From Biscogniauxia marginata (lineage: Eukaryota; Ascomycota; Sordariomycetes; Xylariales; Xylariaceae): 64,000 nucleotides of DNA. A program made the position numbers and the translations under genes. Below, piece after piece: positions 44,256 through 56,802 of this stretch (its first letter is position 1; each line of letters starts with the position of its first letter). The stretch covers positions 1 to 64,000 of the forward strand of contig MU404166.1 in NCBI GenBank assembly GCA_022695795.1. The letters run 5' to 3'. The notes under the pieces were generated by a model. That model had not been told where the DNA came from, did no database searches, and worked only from the letters and a program-made list of their open reading frames with translations.

Positions 44256-45067
44256 GGCGACTCAAAGCCCCCTAGCTAGGCGAACGAGTGTGGTATTCCT
44301 AATGTCGCCTCGATTCTTGTCGGGGGTATATGACCGTCTCTCACCGATATTGGTACTTTACCTGATGTCGCCCTAGTCTCTTTGAATGAGGAGAAAGGGT
44401 CAATATGACACTTTAGACAAGGAACAGCTCATGCTCTAGGAAGGCTGCCCAAGACGCGGGTTTCCAACGCAGGGGCGTCAGCCACGGGGGACGGTGATCA
44501 AGTCGCTCGCGCTACTCTGGGCTACCATGCAAAGAATAGCAACCCAATTCGAGGCGGGACGTAAGCGTAAAAGCCAGGAAAGCTAGTCTGAGACAGGATC
44601 ATGTAGCTATAGCACTAAAAGGCTGTAGACGTCGTTTAAAAGCCCCCTTGGCTCGGTATTTTGTAGGCGTGGAGGAGTTGTCAGGCGAAGAAAGAGAGGC
44701 ACATGGCGTGGGAAGAAGTGTGTTCGCGAGCTTCGGTAGGGAGATACTATCCGTATATTGTACTGAAGAGGTTCGTTCGGAGCTGGTTCTGGCAGTGGAC
44801 AGGACTTAATCAGTCATGGTGTTTGCGCAATGCAATAATGCGATGTGAGGCAAACTGCAGGCACAGCTAACAGGAACTTACGACGGCAGGACGAATATAG
44901 CGGCCAGCTATGAGCTCGGGTCGTCGAATAGCGGTGGGCAGAGGACCAGACGAGACGAAGTCGGATAATGCTCGCGGCCCGTAGTAGTTGGTGTTTTAGG
45001 GCTTGCACACCAACGGAGCGCAAGTACGCACGCTATCCAACCAAATACTGTGGGTTTCGCTGGGCGT

Positions 45068-45112
45068 GTTGTGTGTATATGTGTATATGTATGCGTATGC
45101 GTATGTGTGTGT
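45068..45112. repeat. TG/TA-rich microsatellite
   Basis: Alternating GTGTATAT, GCGTATGC and GTGTGTG units form an imperfect dinucleotide-based repeat. Confidence 0.75.
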
Positions 45113-46422
45113 ATACGTAGGTAGGGTGTCCAGTGGGAAGCGGTAGAGGGTGGGATTATCGCCCCAGGCGTCGAAGTTATGTTATTCCAGGGACGGCGCC
45201 GACCTACAAACAACAACGACGACAAACATCAACAGTATAGCGGCGCTCTCACGAGAGATCATAAAACTTGTAGTTGGCTCTATGTTGTGTTGCTATCTTT
45301 TGTCGCATGTACGGCTGCGGGCAGGGGGGAAGCGAAGCGGAGCTCAGGTTGGTGATGGAGGAAGAGAAGAAGGTCGGCTAGAAGTGTCGGAAAGAAGAGC
45401 CTGAGACAACTCTGCAGCTTGGAGGTAGCTTGGAAGTTGAATGCTGATGCAGATCCCGCAGCGGTGGAAAGTGTGGAGTGGGAACTAAATCCAGTTCTTC
45501 AACAAGCCGTGAGGCCTGTCTTGGGGCCTTTTGTCTGCCGCGACTTCGAAGAGGGTTGGTGGCACATTTTGGGTGGAGGGGGATGAGCAAATGATGTGCC
45601 CAGGTAGGTTAGATTTTGGAGATCAAAGATTCAAATTGTCGATAAAGGAGCTTGAGCTTGGGGCGCACGCTGGCTCCGGGGGCTTGCAGAACCTGGTGAA
45701 GAAGGCGGGAGGGAATTGGCTAGCGGGTTGGTTAGGCTAACTTTAGTAGCGGTAGGGTCGGTGGCGGTAGGTAAGCTAGGTAGTACCTAGTACCCGACAT
45801 ACGTGCTGTCCGGTAGGCAGCCTGGCAGCCAGGCAAGTAGCGGGCCGACAGGGGTCTGGGGATGAGGAGGTAACCTTAGTTTACGCTAGAGTTTCCGCTA
45901 CTTACCCTATCTTCCGCACTAACTAGCAGCTCAGCTCACGTGTACCTAGGTATGTATTTAGTTACTTTACCTCCCTCCCTCTCAGCTCAACGTGATTTAA
46001 ATGTACATACCTAGGTACATATGTATTTATGCAGTCAGACTTGTAAGACAAAGACAGAAGGAAAAAATTTCTTGAGGAAGAAAAATTAAAAATTAAAAAT
46101 AGCATTCCTTTATTTTTGGAGGCAGTATGACTCTTAACTGGTACGAGATCCAAAAGTAAAGATTGGTGTCAAACGTTGAAGTTCCAAAAAACCTGAAAGG
46201 GCCGACACCAGGAAAGAAAAGCGGAGGCCCGGGGAAGTGAGTTTTTTGTTTCACGGGCTACCCATCAATGCTAAGGGCAATGCTTAAGGGCCGTCCTCCT
46301 TATGCTTAGACGGTCCCACCTTTTACATGCCTCCTACGTAATTACATCCTACCATTAACATCAAGCCACGAGTTGTTATAGCCTCGAACAAAATACCAAC
46401 CGGGTTTTCAGCAACTAGTGTA

Positions 46423-46452
46423 ACTTGTGTGCTCGATACTTGTGTGCTCGAT
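46423..46452. repeat. Perfect 15-bp tandem duplication
   Basis: The unit ACTTGTGTGCTCGAT is present twice with no mismatch and no spacer. Confidence 0.9.
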
Positions 46453-49400
46453 CAACTCCATCGAGTCTGCCACCCAGCGATCATGGATAGTACAAGAGGT
46501 AAAAGTATAGCGTCGATCCCCCTATGTGATCTCAGTGGGGAAGCAAGTGGGGAGGGTCGATAACCTCAGGTAGAGAAACCTTCTCGAGGCCTAATATGAT
46601 ACATCAATATCATAATAAAGGGGATGCTTTCTAGGGCGATAACCTGACTCCCCGACTCTATCCGCCATCACCCATCACGGGCACTTTTACTGCCGTGTGC
46701 GGCTCATCCTTTTTCTTTTTGGTGACACGATGACGAGGACTTACACTTACAACCGGCAAAAAGCAGCCGTGTATGAATTTTGCTTCTGCTGACCTACACT
46801 AGAAACTCGATTCGTCCGGTGGCTTAATCGGCTCAACGGCGATCAGCCTGCAAGACCACCGCTGCATCGGCAGGTGAGTCCTCAGAAATGATGGGAAATA
46901 GGGCGAGTGGCGTCTCTTTATTACTTGCATGCTCCAGGCAAGCCAGCACTTAGGCACCGTCACTCAACCATCTTCCTAACTGAGCTCCGATGTGCGTGGC
47001 CCTGCAGGATTGCTTCATTACCCCTATGTGTTGCTACTGTTCCATCCATCCCCCTGCTCGCAGAAAGCCCAGCGAATCAAGACTGTCGGTCCCACGCTTC
47101 GAGAAAAGTTCTAGTGCTCGCCTTCGATTCTCCACATCCCGCTTCATTTTCCTCCTCCGCCAGCTGAACCCGAGCCGAAACTAGTACACTAACCGAGACA
47201 CTACCTGCATGTATACATTGAAGCAATCAATAAATCTTCAGGAAAGCCAATGGCAACTTGTACTACCTTCATGTAGATAAGTTAAGTCCATATAATATGC
47301 CCAGGAAACGCGAAACATCACCAAACGTTGACTCTATAGAAAAGTAATCCGCTTAACTTTTGCTTTCCTAATACTCCAGCTACCTAGGTAGCCACTGTTC
47401 CCGCGCAACGTGGGACCGTCTCCTAACTTTTGGGTAACTACAGTAAATGGGGCTTGAATTTTATGGCCATTATCTGGCTAGGTTGCAGAGGAGCGATCTC
47501 TAAGGTCCTTCCGAAAAGGGGGGGAGCTCACCAACCATGTGACAGCACTCAACTACATCGTCTTGATCGTACATGATAATTGTCCTTACCTACCTAGTAC
47601 TTGCTGATAAGATTCACAACAGCGAATAGCAGTGTGTAAGCTCTCACTTCTGTGACTTTCCATTCTCAATCTCACAACATAGAAAATATATAGGTCGGAT
47701 AAATTATTCAAGAACAAGTTGTCTATACCGGACTGTGGTGCTTTTCCGTCGCTATTATTCCGCAGTCATTAGGTCGGGCCCATGAGATAGGTAATGCCAA
47801 CTCTAAGCTTGTTCCAATGCATACTTATTAGCCGTGTATTATCACCCTAAGCCAGGCTTTGCGCTTGATGTTCCATCAACATTCTAGAATGATATTTGCT
47901 TTGATAATGGTGGTAGAGCCAGGGTTTGCTCTAGGTTTCGTAATGGGGGGTATAGCTTCAAATATGCCCGTAGTGCCGCTAGGGCTATGTCGCATACCTA
48001 AGGTACGATCTCGATATCCCCAGATACGGTCTCTTATCAATTACCTAGTCCCCCTTCTTTGAAATCGCTAGTCAGTCGCCAAGATGCCTACACTGCATAG
48101 CACTGTCGTATGGTGAACCCCGAACAGGAAGGTGGAGGCTCGATTGCTAACTACACATATCGTATACGTAGAAATGCGACTTTCCCTGGGCTAATCTTGA
48201 CAAGAGATGTACCCTATCTTGACGAATGTTAAAGGCGTGCTCAAGGCGTGCTCAAGACAGTTACTCTGCCAAGTCACGTCTAACCAAGCGCATCTTGAAC
48301 TGCGAAACATCGTGGAACCTTTTAGCGAAGGCGTAGAACGGGAAGGCAGAGTACTTCGTTAATGTAATAGGTATGGGTTAAGACTAATGTCATGAACGGC
48401 ATTACACAGCACAAAAACCCTCATGCTCCCCGAGTCGTGAGCCATGCCTTTCACCTAACATAAACTAGATTTCAAGTGGCCATCTCTAATCACATCCTTG
48501 TAGAACTAGTCTAGTAGATAAAGGGAAATAGATTTATTATAACCACAGGCTCTACCTTAAAGTCTAACATATCGCACCTAAGAGGCCTATATATTACTAA
48601 ATTTAGTCATCAGCACTGCTTACCAGTACTTATATTATGGTAGGGATCTTCTAGTCATCCGAACTATATGAAACGCGGGAACAAGTAGTGCTTATAATGA
48701 GACGGGTATTCGCTTGGAAGATATAAAAAGGTATCACTTTCATCTACAAGTATTCACATTATTATCAAAAACAGCAGGAAAGTCCCCCTAAAAAAACTCA
48801 TAGTCCTTTAGTTACACCTACAGACGCTTTCCTTTTGAAAGTCACAGTTGATAACATAAAGTAAATAATAGCATTTTCTTGATGTCTGCTATCTGCGTAA
48901 TAATGCGAGAAGCTGTTCAATTTTAAGAACAACCAGATACTTAGTCTATGGATTTCATGGGACTTAACGTAGGCAGTGTTACGAGCAAGTACAACTATTA
49001 TTGAACAGGATATGCTACTGAGGCTGTTTCTTGTAGTTCATTGCTTATCACTATATATAAAAACTGTCAACTCTTGTTATACACACCTATAACGACAGGA
49101 GGTCACAATGCTACCAGACTCGTGATTCGAGACGAGGACACCACCCGCAGCCACAACCAGGTTTGTAAGATCCATATGATTAATACTCGCTACAATCCAA
49201 GCCGCATATTCGGTAATGCATCCAACTAACCCTTTCAAGTCACCGCGTTGGTTAACCAATACTATGACGGCATACTTACTACGAGTAGCAACCAAGAAGA
49301 CGTCATTACAACGCAGTAAATCATACACCCCTACCGATTCAGAGTGACAAAGACAAAACGAATACCGGGACTCGGTCATCTCAGTGTTACGATAGTTCCA

Positions 49401-50442
49401 TTTTGTTGCAGGTATTCGCGCAGATCAGACACGCACGGGTTACTTACTATTACTCTCGTCAATGTGGCAGGTCATCAACTATCGTCACTACGTAGCGTCG
49501 GCAGAGGAAATATAGATCCAAAATAAACGTCACATTTGCTACATCTAATATACATTTCCACACACTCTTTACTTAAGTCCACTTTCACAAGGAGTACTAG
49601 GGTCTAGTAATTAGTCGACGAGAGTAGGCGTAGTAGCCACCTCTATATGATGAGGCTAAGGAGGGTGTCTTACAGAAGGGGTTGCTACCCTGCTGTTCTA
49701 TAGCAGAAAGTACAAATAGCTAATACCCCTGACTAAATACTTACTTGCATACGAGATATGGGGAAAGAATCCTGGGGAAATACGGAGCTGGGTTGTAGGG
49801 ATAACGTGATTCGCCTATCGGTTGAGCTAGCGATGACGCACAGCAGAGCCATGGAATAAGGTTAGAGTAAAAGCAAGGGTTGAACTCGATGATTTGAACA
49901 ACATTTTCAAATACTGGACGGGCGTGAAGTGATATGGGCTGTGCTCATGAAAGCCCCTTTCTAGTAACTATAGCTGCTGTAAACCCTCTATCCCCTTTTA
50001 TGAGGTCTATACACAGGAAGACCATCGCTCTATCACTATATTCCCACATGTAATGCAAAGAAATACTGCGTCTTCTCCCATTATTCATCGATAAAATATC
50101 GACCGGATATCTTGACCCCCTTCGATAGACGTAACGAGGTTGCCGAGCGATTGAAATACATTAGTGTTCAAACCTAAATGCCACAGAAATGTCTAGGAAA
50201 ATAAGATGGTAGAAGAATATCCTTTATTTTTGAACCGCATAATATATGGTCTCTCTAGCTGTCTTGTAACCTTGGTCTTGATAACATTACAATTTCTCGA
50301 CGATAAAAACGCCATGTGACCCCTTAGTTATGAATGCCGGTATCGCTGCACTGCCAGCATAAGAAGCAAATCGAAAAAAATCGAAGACTCTAATCCCTCG
50401 CTGACCCGGGCTAGGCCAGGATATCTGCTCACTTGCAGAGCA

Positions 50443-50673
50443 TCAAGAACCGAGGCCGCAGATGCCAAAGTTGCAATCCACCTCGTTCCCCCTCTGGCAG
50501 CACAGCGAACCTCCAGCACAAAAACAGTCTTCCCCCACTACGGTTGACTCCTCCAGGTTGCTGCCCAATGGGACCTGGACATCCGGGCCTCCTAGCGTTT
50601 CCTGGTTGGGAAGGGCGACTGCTATCGAGCTCGGTAGGGTGGCCAGCATGGCGTAAATGTCGAATAGCCGCAT
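50443..50673 (-). CDS. Small secreted cysteine-rich protein (effector-like)
   Basis: A 76-aa single-exon frame. The N-terminus (MRLFDIYAMLATLPSSIAVA) resembles a signal peptide with probable cleavage near residue 20. The C-terminal 27 residues hold six cysteines in the pattern CxC-x5-CC-x6-C-x4-C, enough for three disulfides. No homologous family is recognised. Small secreted cysteine-rich proteins in fungi include effectors and antimicrobial peptides, but function cannot be assigned. It stands at the edge of a 6-kb gene-poor region. Being short, it could be a chance frame; the signal peptide plus paired cysteines argue against this. Confidence 0.6.
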   Translation of the reverse strand: MRLFDIYAMLATLPSSIAVALPNQETLGGPDVQVPLGSNLEESTVVGEDCFCAGGSLCCQRGNEVDCNFGICGLGS

Positions 50674-52170
50674 ATCTATTTATTTAAAGTTGGGATTTAT
50701 TGTTTTTGTTTTGTTGGTCACAGTGGGAAGACCACGGTAGCCTGGAGCTTGATACGATGATGATTACGTATTCTCGATAAAACGTCGATGTTTTTTTTAC
50801 TATTAAGGAGTGGAAAGGGGTCGGCTCCGGCAAGAAATGTTGGAAGAGCACGTAAGACTTGATCGTTATTACAACGGAGAGGAGAGAGGAGGTAGATATA
50901 AACAAATCAATACCTGTATCTCAATGTTATGACATAACATTACCGCGGGATGCCCAGTATCATTTTCGATAGGACCAGGCCCGAGTGCTTCGCCGGGACC
51001 GATGGGATGGTAAGATGGTACAAGTTCATGACTCGCCCAGGATGAACTTAAATTAAGAAATCATCTACGCGCCGTGATCGGTAGGCTACGGCGACGATGG
51101 CCAATTATAGAATTGAAAGAGCGAGAGGATGTGTAGTATTGGAAAGCTGGAGGGGTTATATTTTGATATGATACCTGTATCAGAGCCTCGATAAAGCCTG
51201 TAGGTAGGTAACTATAGAATGATTTACACTTTTACAAAATAGAGCCTCAGCACAACACCGGCAAGCATGTGGTGTGTGCCTAGTTTCATTATCGATGCCG
51301 TCGAAAAGAACGAGACCACGCGAACGAAAGCCGTCGCCCAGGTCCGGCTCTATACTGCATTCTGTTATAGCTCATGGCTCGAACCCGTGTGATTCGCTAA
51401 GCATGCAACGCGTATATCATTCTCGTGTGAGTTATGATGCACTAGGCGAGTCTAGATGACAGCATCCGGAGTGACGGGAAGACGCGCAAGTCGGATTAAC
51501 TTTTTTCGAGACAAAAAACGCGTCTGGCGTAGCTCGAGGGCGTTGGGATTGCATGAAACTTAGAAGCGCGGAATCGAAGGCACGAGACATACAACCTGAT
51601 TCTAATGCATACAATCTGAGGTACATAGTCTTAGACACAGCCGTCGATAGCTTCCAAGGGCATACCGAGGGCAGTCCTCCTTACTACATATGAGGTCATT
51701 TTAGATATCCATAGATAGTCACAGACATATTTCGAGGTTGGCCAGATTTATGGATGGAGTTCAAGAGAAGATTGGAAAGATTAGTATGTACAGACTATTA
51801 CTCGTACCTTTCGTTATCTACCTACCTACTTGTAGACAGAGATACATTGATAGGAGGTAGAGGTAGGTACCTAAGCTTAGGTCGTCCCGGAGGAACTCGG
51901 AGTTAAGGGCGTAAGGTTCTAGTGGCTTCGCTCCTTCGAGATGATTACATCACCCCGCCCCCACTTACCACCTCGGATCTTCTGGTAAACCTTTTCCGTA
52001 CGAAGCCCATCAAATTGTCGTCATTCAAGCTTTTGCCTTAAGGCAATCTTTCCCTTCAACAACCACCCGTTGTTCCAAACAGTATACGCACCCTCAACGT
52101 CAACGTCTACATCTTTCATTTCATTTGTCTATATAGTTTTGCCAAAACCTACGCACGAGTGCTTATCGCA
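50674..52170. other. Intergenic
   Basis: No gene is supported; the frames at 51274-51459 (+) and 51432-51638 (-) lack features. TACCTACCTACTT near 51821 and GAGGTAGGTACC near 51863 are copies of the dispersed motif. The last 120 bp before 52171 are pyrimidine-rich, as expected for a leader. Confidence 0.5.
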
Positions 52171-53271
52171 ATGTCCTTCACCATTACGGTCCGTCAAGGG
52201 CCTGCGCGCCTGGGTCTCCGGCTGCCGCAGCTCGCCAAATCATCCCTCCGCACAAAACCAGCTCCCACCCGATCGTTCCATCAGTACGCCAACAAGCCGT
52301 CCAACTTCTTCACATCGCGGACAATTATCGCATCGACGCTCCTCAAACCAGCAACCCGCAATGCATTTTCGCAGTCGAGAACATATATACAACCATCCGC
52401 CCCCGTGCCTGTCGATTCGGGCTCTCTCATGCGTCGGCTGCTAACGGGTGGTGCTATATTCGGCGGTACCCTGATCGCCATCAATGCTGTATTCAATCGC
52501 GAGACTCGAGAGGATGGAGGAATGCCCCCCTTTGAACGTTCTTACCTGAACTCGACCTTCCTCCACACCGGCCTCGGAGTCGGTATCATCGGCTTGACGG
52601 CGCGTCAGATGATCCAGTCTGGCTTTGTCTACAGATTGATGGTGACGAACCCGTGGGCCGTAGCCATCGGTGGTCTAGCTCTCAGTTTCGGTACCATGCT
52701 TGGAACTAGAGCTATCGAACCAGACAAGTAAGTGCATCCCTCCGTCGGCCCTCAATAATGATCTGTTATACTGACTAGGGATAGCTATGTTCCTAAATAC
52801 GCCCTGTGGACAGCTTTCAACGCCACGCAGGCCGCCTTTGTCGCCCCTCTGCTTGTCTTCGCCCCCGGCGCCCTGATCGCCCGCGCTGGCCTGTACACTG
52901 TCGCCATGATGGGGTCTATCTCGTTCGTCGGTGCTACGGCTAAGCAGGAGAAGTACCTGTACATCGGTGGCCCTCTGCTTGCCGGTGCTGCCATGGTGGC
53001 CGTGTCCGGATTTGCGCCGCTCATTCTTCCCGCTACTGCTGTCCGCACCTTGGCTTTTACGGAAAACATCTGGTTGTACGGAGGCCTGGCGGTTTTCGGC
53101 GGCTTCACGCTGTACGACGTGCAGAAGATCCTCTACCATGCGCGCATGGCCGAGCATGGCGTCATCAAGAAGGATCCTGTCAACGAGAGCATCTCGCTCG
53201 AGCTAGACTTCCTGAACATCTTCGTTCGTATGGTTCAGATCTTGATGATGCAGCAAAACCGCCGAAAGTGA
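52171..53271 (+). CDS. Mitochondrial BAX-inhibitor-1-like (GHITM/MICS1-like) membrane protein
   Basis: Exons 52171-52727 and 52779-53271 give 349 aa (donor GTAAGT, acceptor ACTAG; junction IEPDK-DSYVP). The N-terminus is Arg/Ser-rich without acids (MSFTITVRQGPARLGLRLPQ, later RSFHQYANK), typical of a mitochondrial presequence. About seven to eight hydrophobic segments follow. The C-terminal domain is of BAX-inhibitor type, with ENIWLYGGLAVFGGFTLYDVQKILYHAR and DPVNESISLELDFLNIFVRM. The animal homologue GHITM/TMBIM5 is an inner-membrane protein affecting cristae and calcium/proton exchange. That fungal members do the same is inference. The start is the first ATG at 52171. Confidence 0.9.
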
Positions 53272-55266
53272 AGCTCTGTTGAGCGGAGATGGCGGGTTAA
53301 TTCAGACAGATGGGAGGGAACTAGGGAGAAGCAAAAATATGGTGGGTTTCAGTCGACACGAGACTATAGAACACTATCGCTATCCCATTCATAATTCGGA
53401 GGGGCTACGGAAACGCATCTCCTCTCTTGACAAGTAGCCAACTAGTGCTAAAGGGGTAATTTGGGAATGTGTTTGTATATAAATTATAATAAGAATGAGA
53501 AAAAAAAAAGATATAAGCTATTGGATTGAGACATGAATTAGTTTATGTATTCCTTGAGCCTTTCCAATTTTCTTGCCCTTACCTACCTATGTACATAGCA
53601 CATGAACCATATGTCACGTACTTTGCATAAGCTACCCCCAGCAAGTTACATAAAATATTATACCAGTGCATATGTAAGTATCTATGTGTAATCCGCTCCG
53701 CCCTTTGAATAGCGTGGGGATGGCATAGGTTCTCGGTGCCGGCATATTCTTGTTGGGTCGCGAAATTTTTATTTTTATTTTTTTTTTTATCAGCGAGAAA
53801 GAATGTCCCCGGGGCCATCAGTGGAGCGGAACCACAGGCGGGATCTCTCACATTGAGCCAAGCCAGCTGAAATAGGTACGCGGATCTTTGGGTCAGCCAG
53901 TCGGACTGCTTTGATTGGTCGAGTAGCGTGGTGTGGTGTGTAGTGTCGTGTGCCAGCGCAAGTTCAGTTCGGACGATATGTTTGTTCGGATGTTATGTGA
54001 ATGGGCAATGGGCTGTCAATCGTATCTGTCTCCCTTTTTGCTTGTCCCGCCCTCCGATTGATTGTTCCAATACGGTTGAGTCAGTTGGGGGCCGGCTCAG
54101 CTGATCTTCACAAAATTGGTTCCTGGTTTCTCCCGTTTTGTTTATCTAGTGTGATGTAGTGTAAACCGTACAGATTACTTCGTGCTAGGTTAGGTATTAT
54201 GAATAAATCATACCTGTCTGTTAATACATTACCAGGTATGTAGTTATTTGTTCGCTCGCGTTAAATATCTAGGTAGGTATATATGCTGGTATTCCCTTTT
54301 GGCGTACGCGCCTTTGCCTTGGGGAACCTTTTTTCTCTCTTTCAATTTTCATTCGACTAGGAACTTCGAGGCTGAAACTTAAAAAAGAAAATGCTATCCA
54401 TTTAATGTTCCTGGCCTGTCTTTTTATTTTTGTTTTTGTTCTCTTTCTCTCGTCTCCCTTGGCTTGGTAATCCATCTCACGCGTTGACGTTAATTGTTTC
54501 CCTAACCCGTGACAAGTTTTCTCACTCTTGCGCAGGCCGGTGAAAATTTGTTCTTCTCCCCTTTCCTACTCGAGATCCTCCTTCTTCCTGCCAAATCACT
54601 TGATTTACCTAAAACTAAGCGGTAATACCGAAGAGGCGCTTGCACCCCCTTTCAGCAAAACCGCAGGCTTCCCAGGCTAGATACAGTAGATATTCATATA
54701 TCGTTGGCACATGGATGCATGTCCATTATATGTCATCTACTATTGAATCTTGACGTCCACCTCTCGTCGGCTTATTAGTCGCATCTCTGGAGCCGATGGA
54801 ATATGTCTCGACCCAGTGGAGGAAAGCACGTCTTCGAGTGAGTACCTGCCATTTTCGTTGTGCTTTTTATCGTTCTGGGGGTTATGTCATTTTATTTCAC
54901 TTTTAGGTACTTTATTTTATTCTACTTTCCTTCATCCCACTATTCTATTTGATCTTATTGTTCCCGATACCTCATTACCTACAATCTGATCCATCTTTCC
55001 CACTCTATTGTCACCTGTCATTTGACCATCCTTCCAAGGTTCCCCTTCCCCCCCACCGCCACTCATCATTCCCCGTCCCCGTCCCCGTTATTCCCAGTCA
55101 TTCCGGGGCCAAGGCAGCCGTGCAAAGGTCAACACCGTAACGCTCAATCGATTGCTTGTCCTAGGTAGAACTCGCCACTAACCAACCCGCCCTGCAAAAA
55201 AGCAACGCTCGCATCATACTCGGGCACTCTCGCAGACTTCGCAACATCGTCAAGAGACTGTCGACC
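53272..55266. other. Intergenic, leader of F-box gene
   Basis: No gene is supported. There is a T-rich run near 53764-53790, GTGGTGTGGTGTGTAGTGTC near 53929, a TAGGTAGGTA motif near 54272, and a long CT-rich zone (54860-55090) upstream of the F-box ATG that probably belongs to its promoter or leader. Confidence 0.5.
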
Positions 55267-56802
55267 ATGAGAATAAACAACCACAGCAGCGGCAGTGACG
55301 GCGAACAAGATCACAAGGAGCTCCGCCTCATCGACAACGATGACCAGTCTTCTATTGGCCATGCCGAGGGCTCCGCCAGCCCCAACGCCAGCAACAACGC
55401 CGTGAGCAATCCGACCACTGCCGTCGCGAATCTCGCCCCCGACGCTAAGCAGCCTGCAGCCTCACCGCCCGCCCCGGCGCAGGAACGCAAAGCCACCAAG
55501 TTGTTGCAGCTCCCCCAGGAACTCTTCGACGAGATCACGAAATACCTGCTGCCCGCCAACATTCTGGTGCTCGCCCTCGTCAACAAGGAGCTCATGACCC
55601 GGTTCGTACACGTAGCCCCGAAGCCAGCACCTGGAGATGACAACGCTCTATCGCCGTGGAAGGCGCTGAGTAGGTACATGAGGAGGGTAGACTCGTCCAA
55701 GACCAAGGTTCGCGGCTCCTTCCTGAGCCTCGTGGATTACGACCTGCTGGACCTGGTCTACTGCTACAAATGCAAGAAAATGCACGACCCGTTTATCTCA
55801 TTCCGGGATCGCGCCTATGCACCTAACAAGTCGAGCCGTTGCGCCGATTGGCCCCCGGATCACCACATGCCTCCCCGGGCCACCCGGAAATTGCTGCGTA
55901 CCATTACCAAGTATCGTGCCCACGGCGCCGAGTACCGACACCTCCTGCAGCAGGTGAACAACACCGTCACCACCTACCAGAATGGAATCCTGTCCCAGAC
56001 CTCGCTGCGTCTTCGGTTTCGGGACGACTCGCAGATGTTGCGACGGCAGCAGGTCGTCTCCTTTATCGACAAGACGGCGCAAGCCTTGTGGCTATTCAGA
56101 CAGCAACTGCTAGACCCCGCGCCCACGGGCAACCAATCCATAACCCTGCCCAAGGTCTACCGGATCTGCAACCACATAACATGGGATAGCATGTATGGTC
56201 CGCTATTCGAGCGCTTGACCGCCCCTCTGTGCAAACACGAACATGGAGTGGTTATTGAAAACCCGGAACATGGGCCCTCCTGCTTCAGTCGTGAGCCACT
56301 GGACATGTCAAAGCAGGAAGGACACACCATCGCCGAACGGTTAAAGAAGCGATCATTGATAGCAAAGAGCAAGCCAACGGATGTGCCGACACTGTTGGGG
56401 GATATTATTGGTTGTGACAAGTGCACGACAGATTTCAACCTCGACGTTATCGCACTGCCCCCGCCGTTCCATTGGGGGTTTGTCATGACGACATGGCTTG
56501 ACCTAGGCAAGATCGATTTCAGCAACAAGTGGGACAGCCATCGGGATCTACGGCCGGGTAGGGAATTTAAGCGGAAGAATGCACACGGGGACATATGCGA
56601 GAAGTTCGAGGACTTGCAATCGAACAGAGACTTCCGGCCCCGAATAAATAAGCTGAACCAGGCGCGTATGGGCGGTTACGGTTGGGGCAAACGGGCTGCG
56701 AACGGGAAGGATAAATACATGAACTGGTCGTCGGGGCACAGTTGCGATCCGGCGACGGGCTGGCTACAAGATCCTGATCCGCTGGAGAAAGAGGACTACT
56801 AA
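55267..56802 (+). CDS. F-box domain protein with CxxC motif
   Basis: A 511-aa intronless protein. A disordered Asn/Ser/Ala-rich N-terminus (1-75) leads to the F-box at about 80-115 (LQLPQELFDEITKYLLPANI). After it come LLDLVYCYKCKKMHDPF (Cys166, Cys169) and later DIIGCDKCTTDFNLDVI, two CxxC pairs that could bind one zinc. WLDLGKIDFSNKWDSH and the C-terminal SSGHSCDPATGW are further features. This layout, F-box plus paired CxxC, is common in expanded fungal F-box families of unknown target. It probably acts as an SCF substrate adaptor. The start at 55267 is the first in-frame ATG. The next in-frame methionine would remove part of the F-box region. Confidence 0.85.
   Translation: MRINNHSSGSDGEQDHKELRLIDNDDQSSIGHAEGSASPNASNNAVSNPTTAVANLAPDAKQPAASPPAPAQERKATKLLQLPQELFDEITKYLLPANILVLALVNKELMTRFVHVAPKPAPGDDNALSPWKALSRYMRRVDSSKTKVRGSFLSLVDYDLLDLVYCYKCKKMHDPFISFRDRAYAPNKSSRCADWPPDHHMPPRATRKLLRTITKYRAHGAEYRHLLQQVNNTVTTYQNGILSQTSLRLRFRDDSQMLRRQQVVSFIDKTAQALWLFRQQLLDPAPTGNQSITLPKVYRICNHITWDSMYGPLFERLTAPLCKHEHGVVIENPEHGPSCFSREPLDMSKQEGHTIAERLKKRSLIAKSKPTDVPTLLGDIIGCDKCTTDFNLDVIALPPPFHWGFVMTTWLDLGKIDFSNKWDSHRDLRPGREFKRKNAHGDICEKFEDLQSNRDFRPRINKLNQARMGGYGWGKRAANGKDKYMNWSSGHSCDPATGWLQDPDPLEKEDY

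Larger units (their letters stand above)
44256..50442. other. Large gene-poor region
   Basis: Six kilobases without a supportable gene. Small frames (44814-45225 -, 45531-45740 +, 46907-47184 +, 47859-48062 +, 49041-49229 +, 49077-49379 -) have no signal peptides, domains or splice partners I recognise. It holds a TG/TA-rich microsatellite near 45068-45112, a 15-bp tandem duplication at 46423-46452, another short tandem copy near 48234, and several TACCTAGGTA motifs (45945, 46009, 47381, 47588). Texture at 48160-50100 is stop-rich, compatible with decayed mobile DNA, but no reverse transcriptase, transposase or terminal repeat could be identified. Confidence 0.5.

Noticed and set aside
49077..49379. 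100-codon minus-strand frame as a retrotransposon fragment
   Set aside because: No reverse transcriptase, integrase or protease motif, and no terminal repeats could be found nearby.
51355..51395. Possible tRNA with a GGTTCGAGCC-like B box on the minus strand
   Set aside because: The T-stem does not pair and no D or anticodon arm can be drawn.
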